A DNA stretch of 64,000 nucleotides, taken from the NCBI GenBank assembly GCA_903935355.1, contig CAIZRK010000006.1, forward strand, positions 56,485 to 120,484, in the 5' to 3' direction. Below, one piece after another: positions 1 through 8,256 of the stretch; within the stretch, counting starts at the first letter, position 1; each line of letters opens with the position of its first letter. The notes under the pieces are model-generated. The model did no database searches. It was not told where the DNA came from and saw only the letters and a list, made by a program, of their open reading frames with translations. The translations under genes were made by a program, and so were the position numbers. Origin of the DNA: an uncultured beta proteobacterium. GTDB taxonomy: Bacteria; Pseudomonadota; Gammaproteobacteria; Burkholderiales; Burkholderiaceae.

Positions 1-673
1 ACCAATGGGTAAGGGTAGCAAGACGAAATAAATTACCCAAGATCGGAATACGTAGGCTAAGCCGATCGCAGCGTTTCTGTAAATAGGGGGACTTGAGCCA
101 TGCGAAAACAAAGATGCTGATGCTGATGAGCATACAGAGGGCGATTTCTAAGTAAAAATGTTGAAACGCAGTTGAAACAGCAATCAATGCCCTAGTTGGA
201 GCGGGTAGCTCCGCCTGAAATTGACTAAAAACATCGTTAAATATAGGAACAACCCAAATCATCATGACCACTACCAACAAAAAGGATGTCGTCAAAGTAA
301 TCAGGGGGTACGCCAAAGATTGTTGCACCTTACGTTTTAATTCAATCTGATCTTTAAGTTGTTGGCAAATCGTTTGAAGTGCCAAGGTTAGATCGCCCGA
401 GCGCTCGCTTACACGAATAAGGTTAATAAATTCTGCAGAAAATTTATTTTCTTGCATGCGTAAACTTTGAGAAAAGCCATTTCCCTTTCTTAGGAGATCT
501 CTTAGGTTGTGGAGCCAATGAACCCAAGAATTTGGTGCTGATTCTGTGAGCAACTCAATCGCATTGAGTAAGGGCAATCCTGCATTTAGCAAGGTGAGTA
601 ACTGCTGTGCAAAATGATATTGATCTGCTTTGCACAAACCTTGGCGCTGTAGGAGGCTGCCTATGAATTCCAA
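1..673 (-). CDS. pilC: PilC/GspF-family inner-membrane pilus assembly protein, partial (runs off left edge)
   Basis: Platform protein of a type IV pilus or type II secretion-like machine, which sits in the inner membrane and works with the adjacent ATPase. About 224 residues are visible on the minus strand. A cytoplasmic GspF helical domain contains ALQTICQQL and the SERSGDL motif. It is followed by a membrane segment (LITLTTSFLLVVVMMIWVVP), a second hydrophobic segment (ALCMLISISIFVFAWL) and the start of the second GspF repeat (RIPILGNLFR). An in-frame stop lies two codons upstream of the best start, a TTG at 671-673. That TTG is preceded by TGAGG and overlaps the end of pilB. Family members usually carry about 60 more N-terminal residues, so this form is short. 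The C-terminal part lies outside the window. Confidence 0.85.
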   Translation of the reverse strand, partial: MEFIGSLLQRQGLCKADQYHFAQQLLTLLNAGLPLLNAIELLTESAPNSWVHWLHNLRDLLRKGNGFSQSLRMQENKFSAEFINLIRVSERSGDLTLALQTICQQLKDQIELKRKVQQSLAYPLITLTTSFLLVVVMMIWVVPIFNDVFSQFQAELPAPTRALIAVSTAFQHFYLEIALCMLISISIFVFAWLKSPYLQKRCDRLSLRIPILGNLFRLATLTHW

Positions 674-1737
674 ATGCTAACCTCAGATTCTAGGCAAACT
701 TGATCAATCAGTCCGGCTTGTATATATCGCATTCCTGCTAATTGCATTGAAAGATACTCAGATGTCGGATTATTAAGTTGTTTTGGGGTGAGCACTTCAT
801 GCACTCCTAGGCGACCGTAATATTTTGAATCATGACAGCTAGTACAGCCATTTTGATCTTGCTTATCTCGGCAAGCTTGACAGCGTTTTCTGATGAGTCG
901 TTGGGAACTCACGCATAGTAAGCAAGAATCAATCGCCTCTTGATCAACTCCCAAGCTTTTTAAGCGCGCCAATGCTCCCAAAGCATTTTGAGTATGTAGG
1001 GTGCTCAGCACAAGATGTCCAGTTTGTGATGCTGTAATAGCCAATTGTGCCGTCACACTATCTCTTATTTCACCGATCATAATGACATCAGGGTCTTGCC
1101 TTAAAAGTGCACGAATAATAGTTGCAAAATCTAAGCCAGCACGAGGGTGATAAGCCACTTGATTTACTCCGGGTAAACGGATTTCTATAGGGTCTTCAAC
1201 TGAGCAAAGATTGCGCTCGATTTGGTTGAGCATTCTTAAGCAGCTATAGAGAGTTCTTGTTTTACCACTGCCTGTTGGGCCTGTAACAAGGATTAATCCG
1301 TTTGGCTGTTTAAGTAAGTTCTGAAAAATTACGAGTTGTTCAGGAAGAAGACCAAGGTTATCTAATGCCAATTCATCTATTTGGCTAGGCAGAATGCGCA
1401 CTACAGCTTTTTCTCCGTAAAGGGTGGGCAAAATAGAAACACGACAGTCAATGTCGGGCTTACTAAAATCATGGCCAATGGATAATCGACCATCCTGAGG
1501 GAGCCGTTTTTCAGCAATGTCTAAACGCGCCAATACTTTGATTCGGGTAATTAAGCGCTCATGCTGATCGATTGGGTATTTAGACTGCAGTTTTAACAGC
1601 CCATCCACCCTAACACGCACTACTGTCTCTTGAGAAAACGCCTCAATATGTATATCTGAGGCCCTCGCATGCAATGCATGAACTGCGATTTCATACCAAG
1701 CCCGAATAATGAGAGAGTCATCGAAGGTGTCGGTCAA
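661..1737 (-). CDS. pilB: PilB/GspE-family assembly ATPase, short form without N-terminal domain
   Basis: Hexameric ATPase that drives pilus or pseudopilus assembly at the cytoplasmic face of the inner membrane. Visible motifs are Walker A GPTGSGKT (residues 153-160), Walker B DPDVIMIGE (216-223 region), the His box TGHLVLSTLHT (about 239-249) and a zinc-binding Cys4 set (C286, C289, C298, C301). At 358 residues it is about 200 shorter than PilB and begins at the ASDIHIE segment of the N2 domain, so the usual N-terminal MshEN/N1 domain is missing. The start is a TTG (1735-1737) overlapping the TGA of the upstream transporter gene, with no clear Shine-Dalgarno, which suggests translational coupling. 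It overlaps the next gene, pilC. Family assignment is sure. Whether it is the cell's only PilB cannot be seen here. Confidence 0.9.
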   Translation of the reverse strand: MTDTFDDSLIIRAWYEIAVHALHARASDIHIEAFSQETVVRVRVDGLLKLQSKYPIDQHERLITRIKVLARLDIAEKRLPQDGRLSIGHDFSKPDIDCRVSILPTLYGEKAVVRILPSQIDELALDNLGLLPEQLVIFQNLLKQPNGLILVTGPTGSGKTRTLYSCLRMLNQIERNLCSVEDPIEIRLPGVNQVAYHPRAGLDFATIIRALLRQDPDVIMIGEIRDSVTAQLAITASQTGHLVLSTLHTQNALGALARLKSLGVDQEAIDSCLLCVSSQRLIRKRCQACRDKQDQNGCTSCHDSKYYGRLGVHEVLTPKQLNNPTSEYLSMQLAGMRYIQAGLIDQVCLESEVSIWNS

Positions 1738-3023
1738 GCTTGATTTAATTGGCTATAAGGACGATAGAGTTTGACAGTCTTCACACCTTGATCATCAAAA
1801 TGCACAATCTCCATCACAACCCCTGCAATGCGAATACTGACATCATGATCTGGAATGGCCTCTAATTTTTCGAGAATAAGACCGTTAAGCGTTCGTGGAC
1901 CATCTAATGGAAGATCCAAGTTCAGCAATCGATTTAAGTCGCGCAGCGAGGTGCTACCAGTGGCTAAATAAGTGCCATCAACCAACCAACGTGGATCGTT
2001 TGATAGGCTAGAGAAGGAGGTGGTGAACTCACCAATCAATTCTTCAACAATATCCTCAAATGTTACTAAACCTAGCACCTCGCCATACTCATTAACCACA
2101 AGGCTTAGACGCTGTTGGTTATCTTGAAAAAATTGCATTTGTTGTAGTACGGGCGTGCCGCTAGGGATGAAGTATGGTTCACTTACTAGAGATCTAAAGT
2201 CTTGATGTTGAAGATCGGTGTCACCAAGCAAGGAAAGCGTTTTCTTTACCGACAAAATGCCAATGATTCGTTCTGAGTCACCATCGCAAACAGGTAATTT
2301 ATTGTGATAGCAAGTTTCTAATTGTTGAACTACTTCATCAATTGGTCTAGCAAGATCTAGGATTTCGATCTTAGCTCTAGGGGTCATTACATCATCGACC
2401 AAAATATTCTCGAGATTGAATAAATTTAATAAGATGTTGCGATGATGTGTTGAGACAAAACGGTTTGATTCAAGCACAAGACTCCGTAATTCTTCTTTGC
2501 TCATCGCCCGATTTTCTGTTGAGGTTTGCAGACCAAATACTTTCATTAGCCCCGACACAAAACTATTAATAAACCAAAGTAACGGTTTGAGGATGTAAGT
2601 GAGGGGGAGAATAAACCAGCCCACATTGGAGGCAATTCTTTCCGGAAACGCTGCCCCAATCACTTTTGGTGTGATTTCACTAAAAACAATGATCAGCAAA
2701 GCAACTAGTAATGTAGCGACGGAGAGAACAAGTCCGCTGTCGCCAAAAAGATGCAAGGCAATACCAGTGACTAAGATTGGCAATACGGTGTTAATTAAAT
2801 TATTGGAGATGAGTAGTACTGATAAGAGGGAGTCAATTCTCTTTAAGAGTCTTTCCGCTAGGGCGGCACCTGCATTGCCGCCATTAGCCATAGCTCGCAA
2901 ACGGTGACGATTGGAAGACAGCATACTTGTTTCTGCCATCGAAAAAAAGCCAGAAAGGGCCAGTAAAAATAGGACTAGACCAACTTGCCCGTAAAAAGGC
3001 CAATCGTCAAAAAAGGTGTCCAT
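1734..3023 (-). CDS. HlyC/CorC-family (CNNM/DUF21-CBS) membrane transporter
   Basis: Predicted inner-membrane protein of 429 residues in the CorC/HlyC family, linked to magnesium or cobalt efflux in relatives. The order is an N-terminal DUF21/CNNM region with about four hydrophobic segments (including LVLFLLALSGFFSMAETS and LLVALLIIVFSEITPKVIG), a pair of CBS domains (VDDVMTPRAKIEILD; LVVNEYGEVLGLVTFEDI) and a C-terminal CorC_HlyC transporter-associated domain. I chose the ATG at 3021-3023, with GCAGG about nine bases upstream, over an upstream TTG at 3056. Its stop codon overlaps the TTG of pilB, so transporter, pilB and pilC probably share a transcript. The transported ion cannot be told from the sequence. 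Confidence 0.9.
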   Translation of the reverse strand: MDTFFDDWPFYGQVGLVLFLLALSGFFSMAETSMLSSNRHRLRAMANGGNAGAALAERLLKRIDSLLSVLLISNNLINTVLPILVTGIALHLFGDSGLVLSVATLLVALLIIVFSEITPKVIGAAFPERIASNVGWFILPLTYILKPLLWFINSFVSGLMKVFGLQTSTENRAMSKEELRSLVLESNRFVSTHHRNILLNLFNLENILVDDVMTPRAKIEILDLARPIDEVVQQLETCYHNKLPVCDGDSERIIGILSVKKTLSLLGDTDLQHQDFRSLVSEPYFIPSGTPVLQQMQFFQDNQQRLSLVVNEYGEVLGLVTFEDIVEELIGEFTTSFSSLSNDPRWLVDGTYLATGSTSLRDLNRLLNLDLPLDGPRTLNGLILEKLEAIPDHDVSIRIAGVVMEIVHFDDQGVKTVKLYRPYSQLNQA

Positions 3024-3140
3024 AAAATATGCCTGCAAAGAATAAGGAAGAATCAATATAGCAAAGTGCGATTTCAGTAGCTATGGCTTTTAACGAAATA
3101 TCAGGAATTTCTATCGTCAAATCGTGTAAGAATCTTCTGT

Positions 3141-3653
3141 ATGAGCTCCTTGCGCTTAACAAAAACACTAAAAACAGCGCAATATTGCGTTATTGAGGCC
3201 CCATTTGGATGTCTAGGAGTGCAGACGCAAGAAGTAGATGGCAGTCTGATGCTCTCAAAGATTGATTATTTGCCACCCAAGACTCTACTATTGGCGCCAC
3301 AGAACGCATTGGCTAGGGAGTTTTCTAGGCAGTGCGCCCTCTACTACCAGAATCCTTCTTATGTTTTTGATCTTCCGCTAAAACCTCTGGGCACGATTCA
3401 TCAGCAAAAAGTGTGGAGAAGTACCCAGGCCATTCCAGTTGGATCTACCAAAACCTATGGGGATATTGCGCGCTCTATTGGCAGTGGTGCGCGTGCAGTT
3501 GGTACTGCCTGCGGGGCTAATCCTTACCCTTTGCTTACTCCTTGCCATCGAGTCGTCTCTGCCCAAGGAGTAGGTGGCTTTATGCAAGAAGATTGCCCTG
3601 GTTTATTTCGGCAAATCAAAATTTGGCTCTTAAAGCATGAGGGCGCACTGTAA
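3141..3653 (+). CDS. ogt: Methylated-DNA--protein-cysteine S-methyltransferase
   Basis: Suicide repair enzyme that moves the alkyl group from O6-alkylguanine (or O4-alkylthymine) to its own cysteine. The 170-residue protein has the acceptor motif PCHRV at 134-138 (Cys135), preceded by ANPYP, and the DNA-binding helix region GSTKTYGDIARSIG (101-114) typical of Ogt/AGT. There is no Ada-type N-terminal zinc domain, so this is the constitutive Ogt/AGT form. The ATG at 3141 fits the family length. It converges with the squalene synthase-type gene, whose end is 10 bases away; no terminator is evident between them. Confidence 0.9.
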   Translation: MSSLRLTKTLKTAQYCVIEAPFGCLGVQTQEVDGSLMLSKIDYLPPKTLLLAPQNALAREFSRQCALYYQNPSYVFDLPLKPLGTIHQQKVWRSTQAIPVGSTKTYGDIARSIGSGARAVGTACGANPYPLLTPCHRVVSAQGVGGFMQEDCPGLFRQIKIWLLKHEGAL

Positions 3654-3663
3654 GAGATGCACT

Positions 3664-4644
3664 CTAAGGATTTTGTGTAACGAGCCTTCGTAAGCTAGTG
3701 GATGATAAATAAAAGAAAGTTTTCATTAATGGGTCGCTAGATGCAGCCATTTGAGTAAAACAATAAAACAAAGCTACAGTCTTTCTGGAGAGCTTGATTT
3801 CATATTGGCTAGCGTGCTGTTCTCGATTGGCAATTTTATTTAGAGTCATGACCGCTAACCCAAAAGCTAGGAAACAGAAGCGTCGAATGCCAACTTCTGT
3901 TTTAGGTATGAGCAAAATGTAGCTTAACGAGTCTGTCAGTTTTTGATAAGCAATCTTGAGTAGCTCAACTTGAGAGATATTGGCAGGCTTCCATGCAACT
4001 CCTCGGCTATGATCTTGAGGGGTATCTTTGAGGATATTGGTCATTTGTAGGGCCTGCCCAAATGCGATGGAGAGTGCTTCATGACCTTGAATTTGTTTTG
4101 CAAACGCAGGGGAGTATGCGCTAAAAATGGACGTCAATAGCTCACCAACTACCCCCGCAACAACATAGCAGTACTCCTCAAATTCTATTAAATCTTTGAG
4201 GCCTAATGAGCTTTGTTTACCATGAAAACGAGACATCCCTTCCGACATGATGGAGACACAGCGACTAACCGCACTCTGATCATCTGCTGAGCAGGTATGC
4301 AGAATTCGTAAAACTGTTGGAGTATGGGCAATTAAATCGAGCTCATCTTGATTTGAGTACCTTTTTAGAGATTCTAGGCAGGGAAGGACAAATGACTCTA
4401 CTGGAGTTTTGTCCAAGACGGCATCAAGAAATAGCTTTGAGAGAGTTTGCTTTTCTGTGGGCGTTAATTCTGCGGCATCTTCAATCGTATCGACGATTCG
4501 GCATAGCAAGTAGGTATTGCCAACTACCTTCTCAATTTGAGGGGGTAAGAGGGGGATAGTTAGGGCAAAAGTGCGAGAGACTGAACCAAGAATGGCTTTT
4601 TGGTAAGCCAAATCAGAACTAGGATTTTCTATGGAAGTATTCAC
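3664..4644 (-). CDS. Squalene/phytoene synthase-family protein, squalene synthase (FDFT1/ERG9)-like
   Basis: Predicted head-to-head condensing prenyl synthase, probably acting on farnesyl diphosphate. The first aspartate motif is DTIED (52-56). The second region reads YCYVVAGVVG (158-167), which resembles the YCHYVAGLVG signature of eukaryotic-type squalene synthases more than HpnC/HpnD. The second aspartate-rich motif is NILKDTPQD (203-211, DxxxD). The length of 326 residues is slightly short for that family because the C-terminal membrane anchor is absent. The start is GTG (4642-4644) with no clear Shine-Dalgarno; a 16-base perfect inverted repeat abuts it upstream. No hopanoid or carotenoid genes lie nearby, so the product (squalene or another C30 compound) is inferred. 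Confidence 0.75.
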   Translation of the reverse strand: MNTSIENPSSDLAYQKAILGSVSRTFALTIPLLPPQIEKVVGNTYLLCRIVDTIEDAAELTPTEKQTLSKLFLDAVLDKTPVESFVLPCLESLKRYSNQDELDLIAHTPTVLRILHTCSADDQSAVSRCVSIMSEGMSRFHGKQSSLGLKDLIEFEEYCYVVAGVVGELLTSIFSAYSPAFAKQIQGHEALSIAFGQALQMTNILKDTPQDHSRGVAWKPANISQVELLKIAYQKLTDSLSYILLIPKTEVGIRRFCFLAFGLAVMTLNKIANREQHASQYEIKLSRKTVALFYCFTQMAASSDPLMKTFFYLSSTSLRRLVTQNP

Positions 4645-4660
4645 CTGACAATTATGTCAG
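4645..4660. repeat. Perfect 6-4-6 inverted repeat abutting a GTG start
   Basis: CTGACA-ATTA-TGTCAG lies directly next to the GTG start of the squalene synthase-like gene and in the divergent gap shared with the symporter gene. It could be an operator or a hairpin in the leader. No regulator is recognised. Confidence 0.45.
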
Positions 4661-4694
4661 ACCAGCATGCCCTCAATTGACTCTTATTACCTAA

Positions 4695-4721
4695 TTGCTA
4701 AAGGTAACAAAGCCATATAAT
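4695..4721 (+). promoter_or_regulatory. Candidate sigma-70 promoter for the symporter gene
   Basis: A perfect -10 hexamer TATAAT (4716-4721) is preceded at 15 bases by TTGCTA (4695-4700). The short spacer makes the -35 assignment uncertain. A strong purine-rich ribosome site (GAAGGGGAAA) lies between this and the ATG at 4753. Confidence 0.5.
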
Positions 4722-4752
4722 TTGTTCAAACTCTTGAAGGGGAAATGGGACG

Positions 4753-6168
4753 ATGCTGATTTGGTTTGTCATCATCTATTGGGTGGTATCCGTAGGCATC
4801 GGATTATGGGCTGCCCTTCGCGTTAAAAATACGGCAGACTTTGCAGCTGCTGGGCATAGCCTACCTTTACCCATTGTGACGGCGACGGTCTTTGCTACCT
4901 GGTTTGGCTCTGAAACGGTATTGGGTATTCCAGCAACTTTTTTGAAAGAAGGTTTGGGCGGAATAGTGTCCGATCCTTTTGGTTCCTCACTTTGCTTGAT
5001 TTTAGTAGGACTCTTTTTTGCACGTCATCTTTATAACCGTCGCATGCTCACTATCGGTGACTTCTTTAGGGAAAGGTATGGGCGCACGGTCGAGGTCTTA
5101 GTTACCCTTTGTATCGTAGTTTCTTACTTGGGGTGGGTTGCTGCCCAGATTAAAGCCCTAGGCCTTGTTTTCAACGTCGTTTCTGAAGGAGGTATTTCTC
5201 AAACAGCTGGCATGCTCATTGGTGCCGGAAGTGTATTGATCTACACTTTATTTGGCGGCATGTGGTCTGTGGCAATTACTGACTTTATTCAGATGATCAT
5301 TATTGTGATTGGGATGCTATACATTGGCGGTGAAATGACTTCACAAACAGGCGGCATTGGTGTGGTTATCGAGCATGCATCAGCAGCGGGTATGTTTTCC
5401 AATTTCTGGCCTGATATGAATTTAGCTTCAATACTGGGTTTTGTGGCTGCCTTATGTACGATGATGCTCGGCTCTATTCCTCAGCAAGATGTCTTTCAGC
5501 GGATTACCTCTTCAAAGAATGTCAATATTGCGGTGCAAGCAGCTTTATTAGGTGGCGTTTTATATTTCATTTTTGCTTTTGTGCCTCTGTACTTGGCTTA
5601 TTCAGCCACGTTAATAAGCCCCGATCTAGTAAAGCATTATCTTGATACTGACCCCCAAATGATCTTGCCTAAGCTAATCTTGAACCATGCCCCCGTCTTC
5701 GCTCAGGTCATGTTTTTTGGCGCTTTACTCTCAGCCATTAAGAGTTGTGCCAGCGCTACTCTTTTAGCGCCCTCGGTCACATTTGCGGAAAATATCGTGC
5801 GGGGATTATTTAAACATTTGACGGATCTCGAACTGCTTAAAGTGATGCGTATCACCGTCCTCTGTTTTGCAGCAGTGGTCACTTTTTTTGCCATTAACTC
5901 TGAGCTATCTATTTTTAAGATGGTAGAGAGCGCCTACAAGGTAACCTTAGTTGCCGCTTTTGTACCTCTTGCTTTTGGGGTTTACTGGTCTAAAGCGAAT
6001 TCTTTAGGGGGCCTATTGTCAGTCGTGTGTGGTTTAACAGTCTGGATCAGTTGCGAGATTTTGGCGCCTAGTGCTATTTTGCCGCCCCAGTTGGCAGGGC
6101 TAATAGCTAGTATCGCCGGAATGCTTTTAGGTAGTCTAGTACCAAAGGATATGCTCAAAGCGGTCTAA
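4753..6168 (+). CDS. Sodium:solute symporter (SSS) family protein
   Basis: Predicted inner-membrane symporter of 471 residues with about 13 hydrophobic segments spread over its full length. The N-terminus (NTADFAAAGHSLPLPIVTAT) and the following ATWFGSETVLGIPATFLKEG segment match the sodium-binding TM1/TM2 region of SSSF proteins. YTLFGGMWSVAITDFIQM is the conserved mid-protein SSS signature, and GSIPQQDVFQRITSSKN is the matching downstream loop. Relatives move amino acids, organic acids or sugars with Na+, and the substrate here cannot be read from sequence. The gene stands alone, divergent from the squalene synthase-like gene. The next gene downstream is a ketopantoate reductase-family oxidoreductase 110 bases away, possibly under separate control. 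Confidence 0.88.
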   Translation: MLIWFVIIYWVVSVGIGLWAALRVKNTADFAAAGHSLPLPIVTATVFATWFGSETVLGIPATFLKEGLGGIVSDPFGSSLCLILVGLFFARHLYNRRMLTIGDFFRERYGRTVEVLVTLCIVVSYLGWVAAQIKALGLVFNVVSEGGISQTAGMLIGAGSVLIYTLFGGMWSVAITDFIQMIIIVIGMLYIGGEMTSQTGGIGVVIEHASAAGMFSNFWPDMNLASILGFVAALCTMMLGSIPQQDVFQRITSSKNVNIAVQAALLGGVLYFIFAFVPLYLAYSATLISPDLVKHYLDTDPQMILPKLILNHAPVFAQVMFFGALLSAIKSCASATLLAPSVTFAENIVRGLFKHLTDLELLKVMRITVLCFAAVVTFFAINSELSIFKMVESAYKVTLVAAFVPLAFGVYWSKANSLGGLLSVVCGLTVWISCEILAPSAILPPQLAGLIASIAGMLLGSLVPKDMLKAV

Positions 6169-6278
6169 ACCTTTTAAAAATAGCCAAAAAATCGAGAAAA
6201 TTTTCGCAGCCATACTGTAAAAACAAGAATCCTCTAATATGACGCTAATTTAAAATTTTTTATTCTTGCGGAGATCCC

Positions 6279-7298
6279 ATGAAAATTTGTGTGATTGGAG
6301 GAGGTGGTGCTATTGGCGGCTACCTAGCAGTTATGTTGGCGCGAGCGGGCAATGAAGTTACTGTTGTAGCCCGGGGCTCCACACTAGCTGCCATTAAAGA
6401 GCGTGGCCTCGCCTTAATTATGGATGATCAACCTGAGCCCTTAATTGCAAAGGTGAAGGCGGTTGAAAAAATGACTGATGTTCAAACGCCAGATGTAGTG
6501 ATTTTGGCAGTCAAGGCACATCAAGTGGAGCCCATTATTAATGACTTAGCAAGCATCATGGGGCCTGAAACAATTTTGATTCCAATGCAAAACGGAATAC
6601 CTTGGTGGTATTTTCAAAAGCTTAGTGGGCCCTATCAGGATCATTCTGTTGAGACGGTTGATACTGGTGGTATTGCTAAAAAGACTATTAATCCAGATAA
6701 CATCATTGGCTGTGTAGTGTATCCAGCTACCTTTACTCAGGCTCCTGGAGTGATTCGTCATGTAGAGGGCAATCGCTTTCCATTGGGTGAATTAGATGGC
6801 AAAACGACTGAACGTATTCAGAAAATATCAGAAATGATGAGCGCCGCTGGCTTTAAGTCACCGATCTTAGAGGATATTCGCTCGGAGATATGGTTAAAGC
6901 TGTGGGGCAATATGACTTTTAACCCTATCAGCTCTCTTACACATGGCACCCTAGAAGGCATCTGCCAGTATCCATTAACAAGAGAATTGGCGCGCAATAT
7001 GATGGCTGAGGCACAAACCCTTGCAGAAAAGTTAGGCGTTACTTTCCGAGTGGATATTGAGCGACGTATTGCTGGTGCTGAGAAGGTTGGTAAACACAAG
7101 ACGTCGATGTTGCAAGATTTAGAAGCTGGCCGTAGTTTAGAGGTAGATGCCTTATTGGGATCTGTGATTGAGTTGGGAAAGATTACGCAAACTCCCACGC
7201 CTTGCTTAAATACCGTATTTGCTTTAACCAAATTTTTAGATGAAAACGTACAAGCTTCCAAAGGTTGCTTGGCGCTGCCATCGGTATCGGGTTACTAG
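6279..7298 (+). CDS. Ketopantoate reductase (PanE/ApbA) family oxidoreductase
   Basis: NADPH-dependent reductase of the 2-dehydropantoate 2-reductase family. The Rossmann motif GGGGAIGG is at 7-14. The catalytic Lys/Asn pair appears as WLKLWGN (Lys207, Asn211), matching Lys176/Asn180 of the E. coli enzyme. The C-terminal domain ends normally. At 339 residues it is longer than E. coli PanE (303), with an extra stretch around 105-145, so a paralogue acting on another 2-oxo acid is possible. The ATG at 6279 has GCGGAG upstream. A fumarylacetoacetase-family gene lies downstream in the opposite direction with a terminator-like hairpin between, so there is no operon link. Confidence 0.8.
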   Translation: MKICVIGGGGAIGGYLAVMLARAGNEVTVVARGSTLAAIKERGLALIMDDQPEPLIAKVKAVEKMTDVQTPDVVILAVKAHQVEPIINDLASIMGPETILIPMQNGIPWWYFQKLSGPYQDHSVETVDTGGIAKKTINPDNIIGCVVYPATFTQAPGVIRHVEGNRFPLGELDGKTTERIQKISEMMSAAGFKSPILEDIRSEIWLKLWGNMTFNPISSLTHGTLEGICQYPLTRELARNMMAEAQTLAEKLGVTFRVDIERRIAGAEKVGKHKTSMLQDLEAGRSLEVDALLGSVIELGKITQTPTPCLNTVFALTKFLDENVQASKGCLALPSVSGY

Positions 7299-7314
7299 AA
7301 GCTAAATACCATTG

Positions 7315-7340
7315 ACAGAAGCGGGGGCTTTTGTTTTTAT
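7315..7340 (+). terminator. Candidate intrinsic terminator after the PanE-family gene
   Basis: ACAGAAGC (7315-7322) pairs with GCTTTTGT (7327-7334) around a GGGG loop, with one G-T pair, followed by a T-rich stretch. It lies between two convergent genes. Confidence 0.45.
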
Positions 7341-7360
7341 GCTTTGAATATTTCGATTGC

Positions 7361-8128
7361 TTACTCAAATCGATTATCTAAACGTCCAATGCCCTCAATA
7401 ATAATGCTGACATTACTGCCAGGTTTCATGGATCCAACGCCGACAGAGGTGCCGCAAGCGATAATGTCACCAGGTGTTAGGGGCATGTCTTGAGATAGCA
7501 GGCTTACCAACTTAGCCGGAGGAAAAATCATGTCTGCAACCGGATAGTTTTGACGTTCTTGATCATTTAGAATGGTTTTAATGGTCAATTTGCTGGGGTC
7601 AATATCAGTCGTGATGTAAGGGCCAAATACACCAAAGGTATTAAAGCTCTTAGCGCGAGTCCATTGGGCATAGCCAGGATCTCGGTTAAGAATTTCAATA
7701 GCAGTGACATCATTAATACAGGTATATCCAAAGATCACAGATGCCGCTTCTGACTCACTCACTTCATGACAATGCTTGCCAATCACAATCCCTAGCTCGC
7801 CCTCATAAACTATTTTGCCAGTGTAAGACTTTGGGGTACGAATAACTTGGTTAGCAGCCAAAAATGAATTATTCCCCTTGAGAAAATACAAAGGCTCTGG
7901 AGGTACGGTATGTTCAAGCTTAATAACCAATGCTTGAAAGTTGTCTACCATCGCAATCATCTTGCTCGGAGTGCAGGGAATATCTATGGTGACGTCTGCC
8001 AAATCAATTTTTTCTCCAGTAGCTTGAGGGTTGCTAAAGAGATCTCCAGAGTAAACCGCAATGTGAGCTCCTTGAACTTGCCCAAAACCCTCTTTACTTT
8101 GATGTTTAAATCGAACCCACTGAGTCAT
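7361..8128 (-). CDS. Fumarylacetoacetate hydrolase (FAH) family protein
   Basis: Enzyme of 255 residues in the FAH fold, whose members hydrolyse or decarboxylate 2-oxo or acylpyruvate compounds with a divalent metal. The metal ligands are visible in YEGELGIVIG (Glu109, Glu111) and the INDVTA segment (Asp140). The usual RAKSFNTFGVFGP substrate loop and the C-terminal GDIIACGTSVGVG motif are also present. The short N-terminal domain is typical of the 5-oxopent-3-ene or ureidoglycolate lyase-like group, but the substrate cannot be assigned. The ATG at 8126-8128 is the only sensible start. The tRNA-Pro gene lies immediately upstream on the same strand. Confidence 0.85.
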   Translation of the reverse strand: MTQWVRFKHQSKEGFGQVQGAHIAVYSGDLFSNPQATGEKIDLADVTIDIPCTPSKMIAMVDNFQALVIKLEHTVPPEPLYFLKGNNSFLAANQVIRTPKSYTGKIVYEGELGIVIGKHCHEVSESEAASVIFGYTCINDVTAIEILNRDPGYAQWTRAKSFNTFGVFGPYITTDIDPSKLTIKTILNDQERQNYPVADMIFPPAKLVSLLSQDMPLTPGDIIACGTSVGVGSMKPGSNVSIIIEGIGRLDNRFE

Positions 8129-8158
8129 GCTATCTCCCCAATATATTTTTTTAGAATA

Positions 8159-8235
8159 TGGTCGGAATGAGAGGATTCGAACCTCCGACCCCCTCGTCCC
8201 GAACGAGGTGCGCTACCAGGCTGCGCTACATTCCG
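8159..8235 (-). tRNA. tRNA-Pro(CGG)
   Basis: Read on the minus strand, the 77-base gene folds as a full cloverleaf. The acceptor stem is CGGAATG/CATTCCG, the D arm is GCGC..GCGC, the anticodon stem is CCTCG/CGAGG with loop TTCGGGA giving anticodon CGG, and the T arm is GGAGG-TTCGAAT-CCTCT. ACCA is encoded at the 3' end. It decodes CCG. It sits between ispB and the FAH-family gene, all on the same strand. Confidence 0.97.
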
Positions 8236-8256
8236 TTTTAATGACTGTAGCAATCT

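Noticed and set aside
4680..4721. TTGACT upstream of the symporter as the -35 of the TATAAT box
   Set aside because: The spacing to the TATAAT is 33 bases or more, far outside the sigma-70 range.
6818..7261. 147-codon frame antisense to the PanE-family gene
   Set aside because: Shadow of the catalytic domain coding sequence, with no supporting features.
8159..8235. tRNA-Pro as an attachment site for an integrated element
   Set aside because: No integrase gene is adjacent and I found no second copy of the tRNA 3' end in the window.
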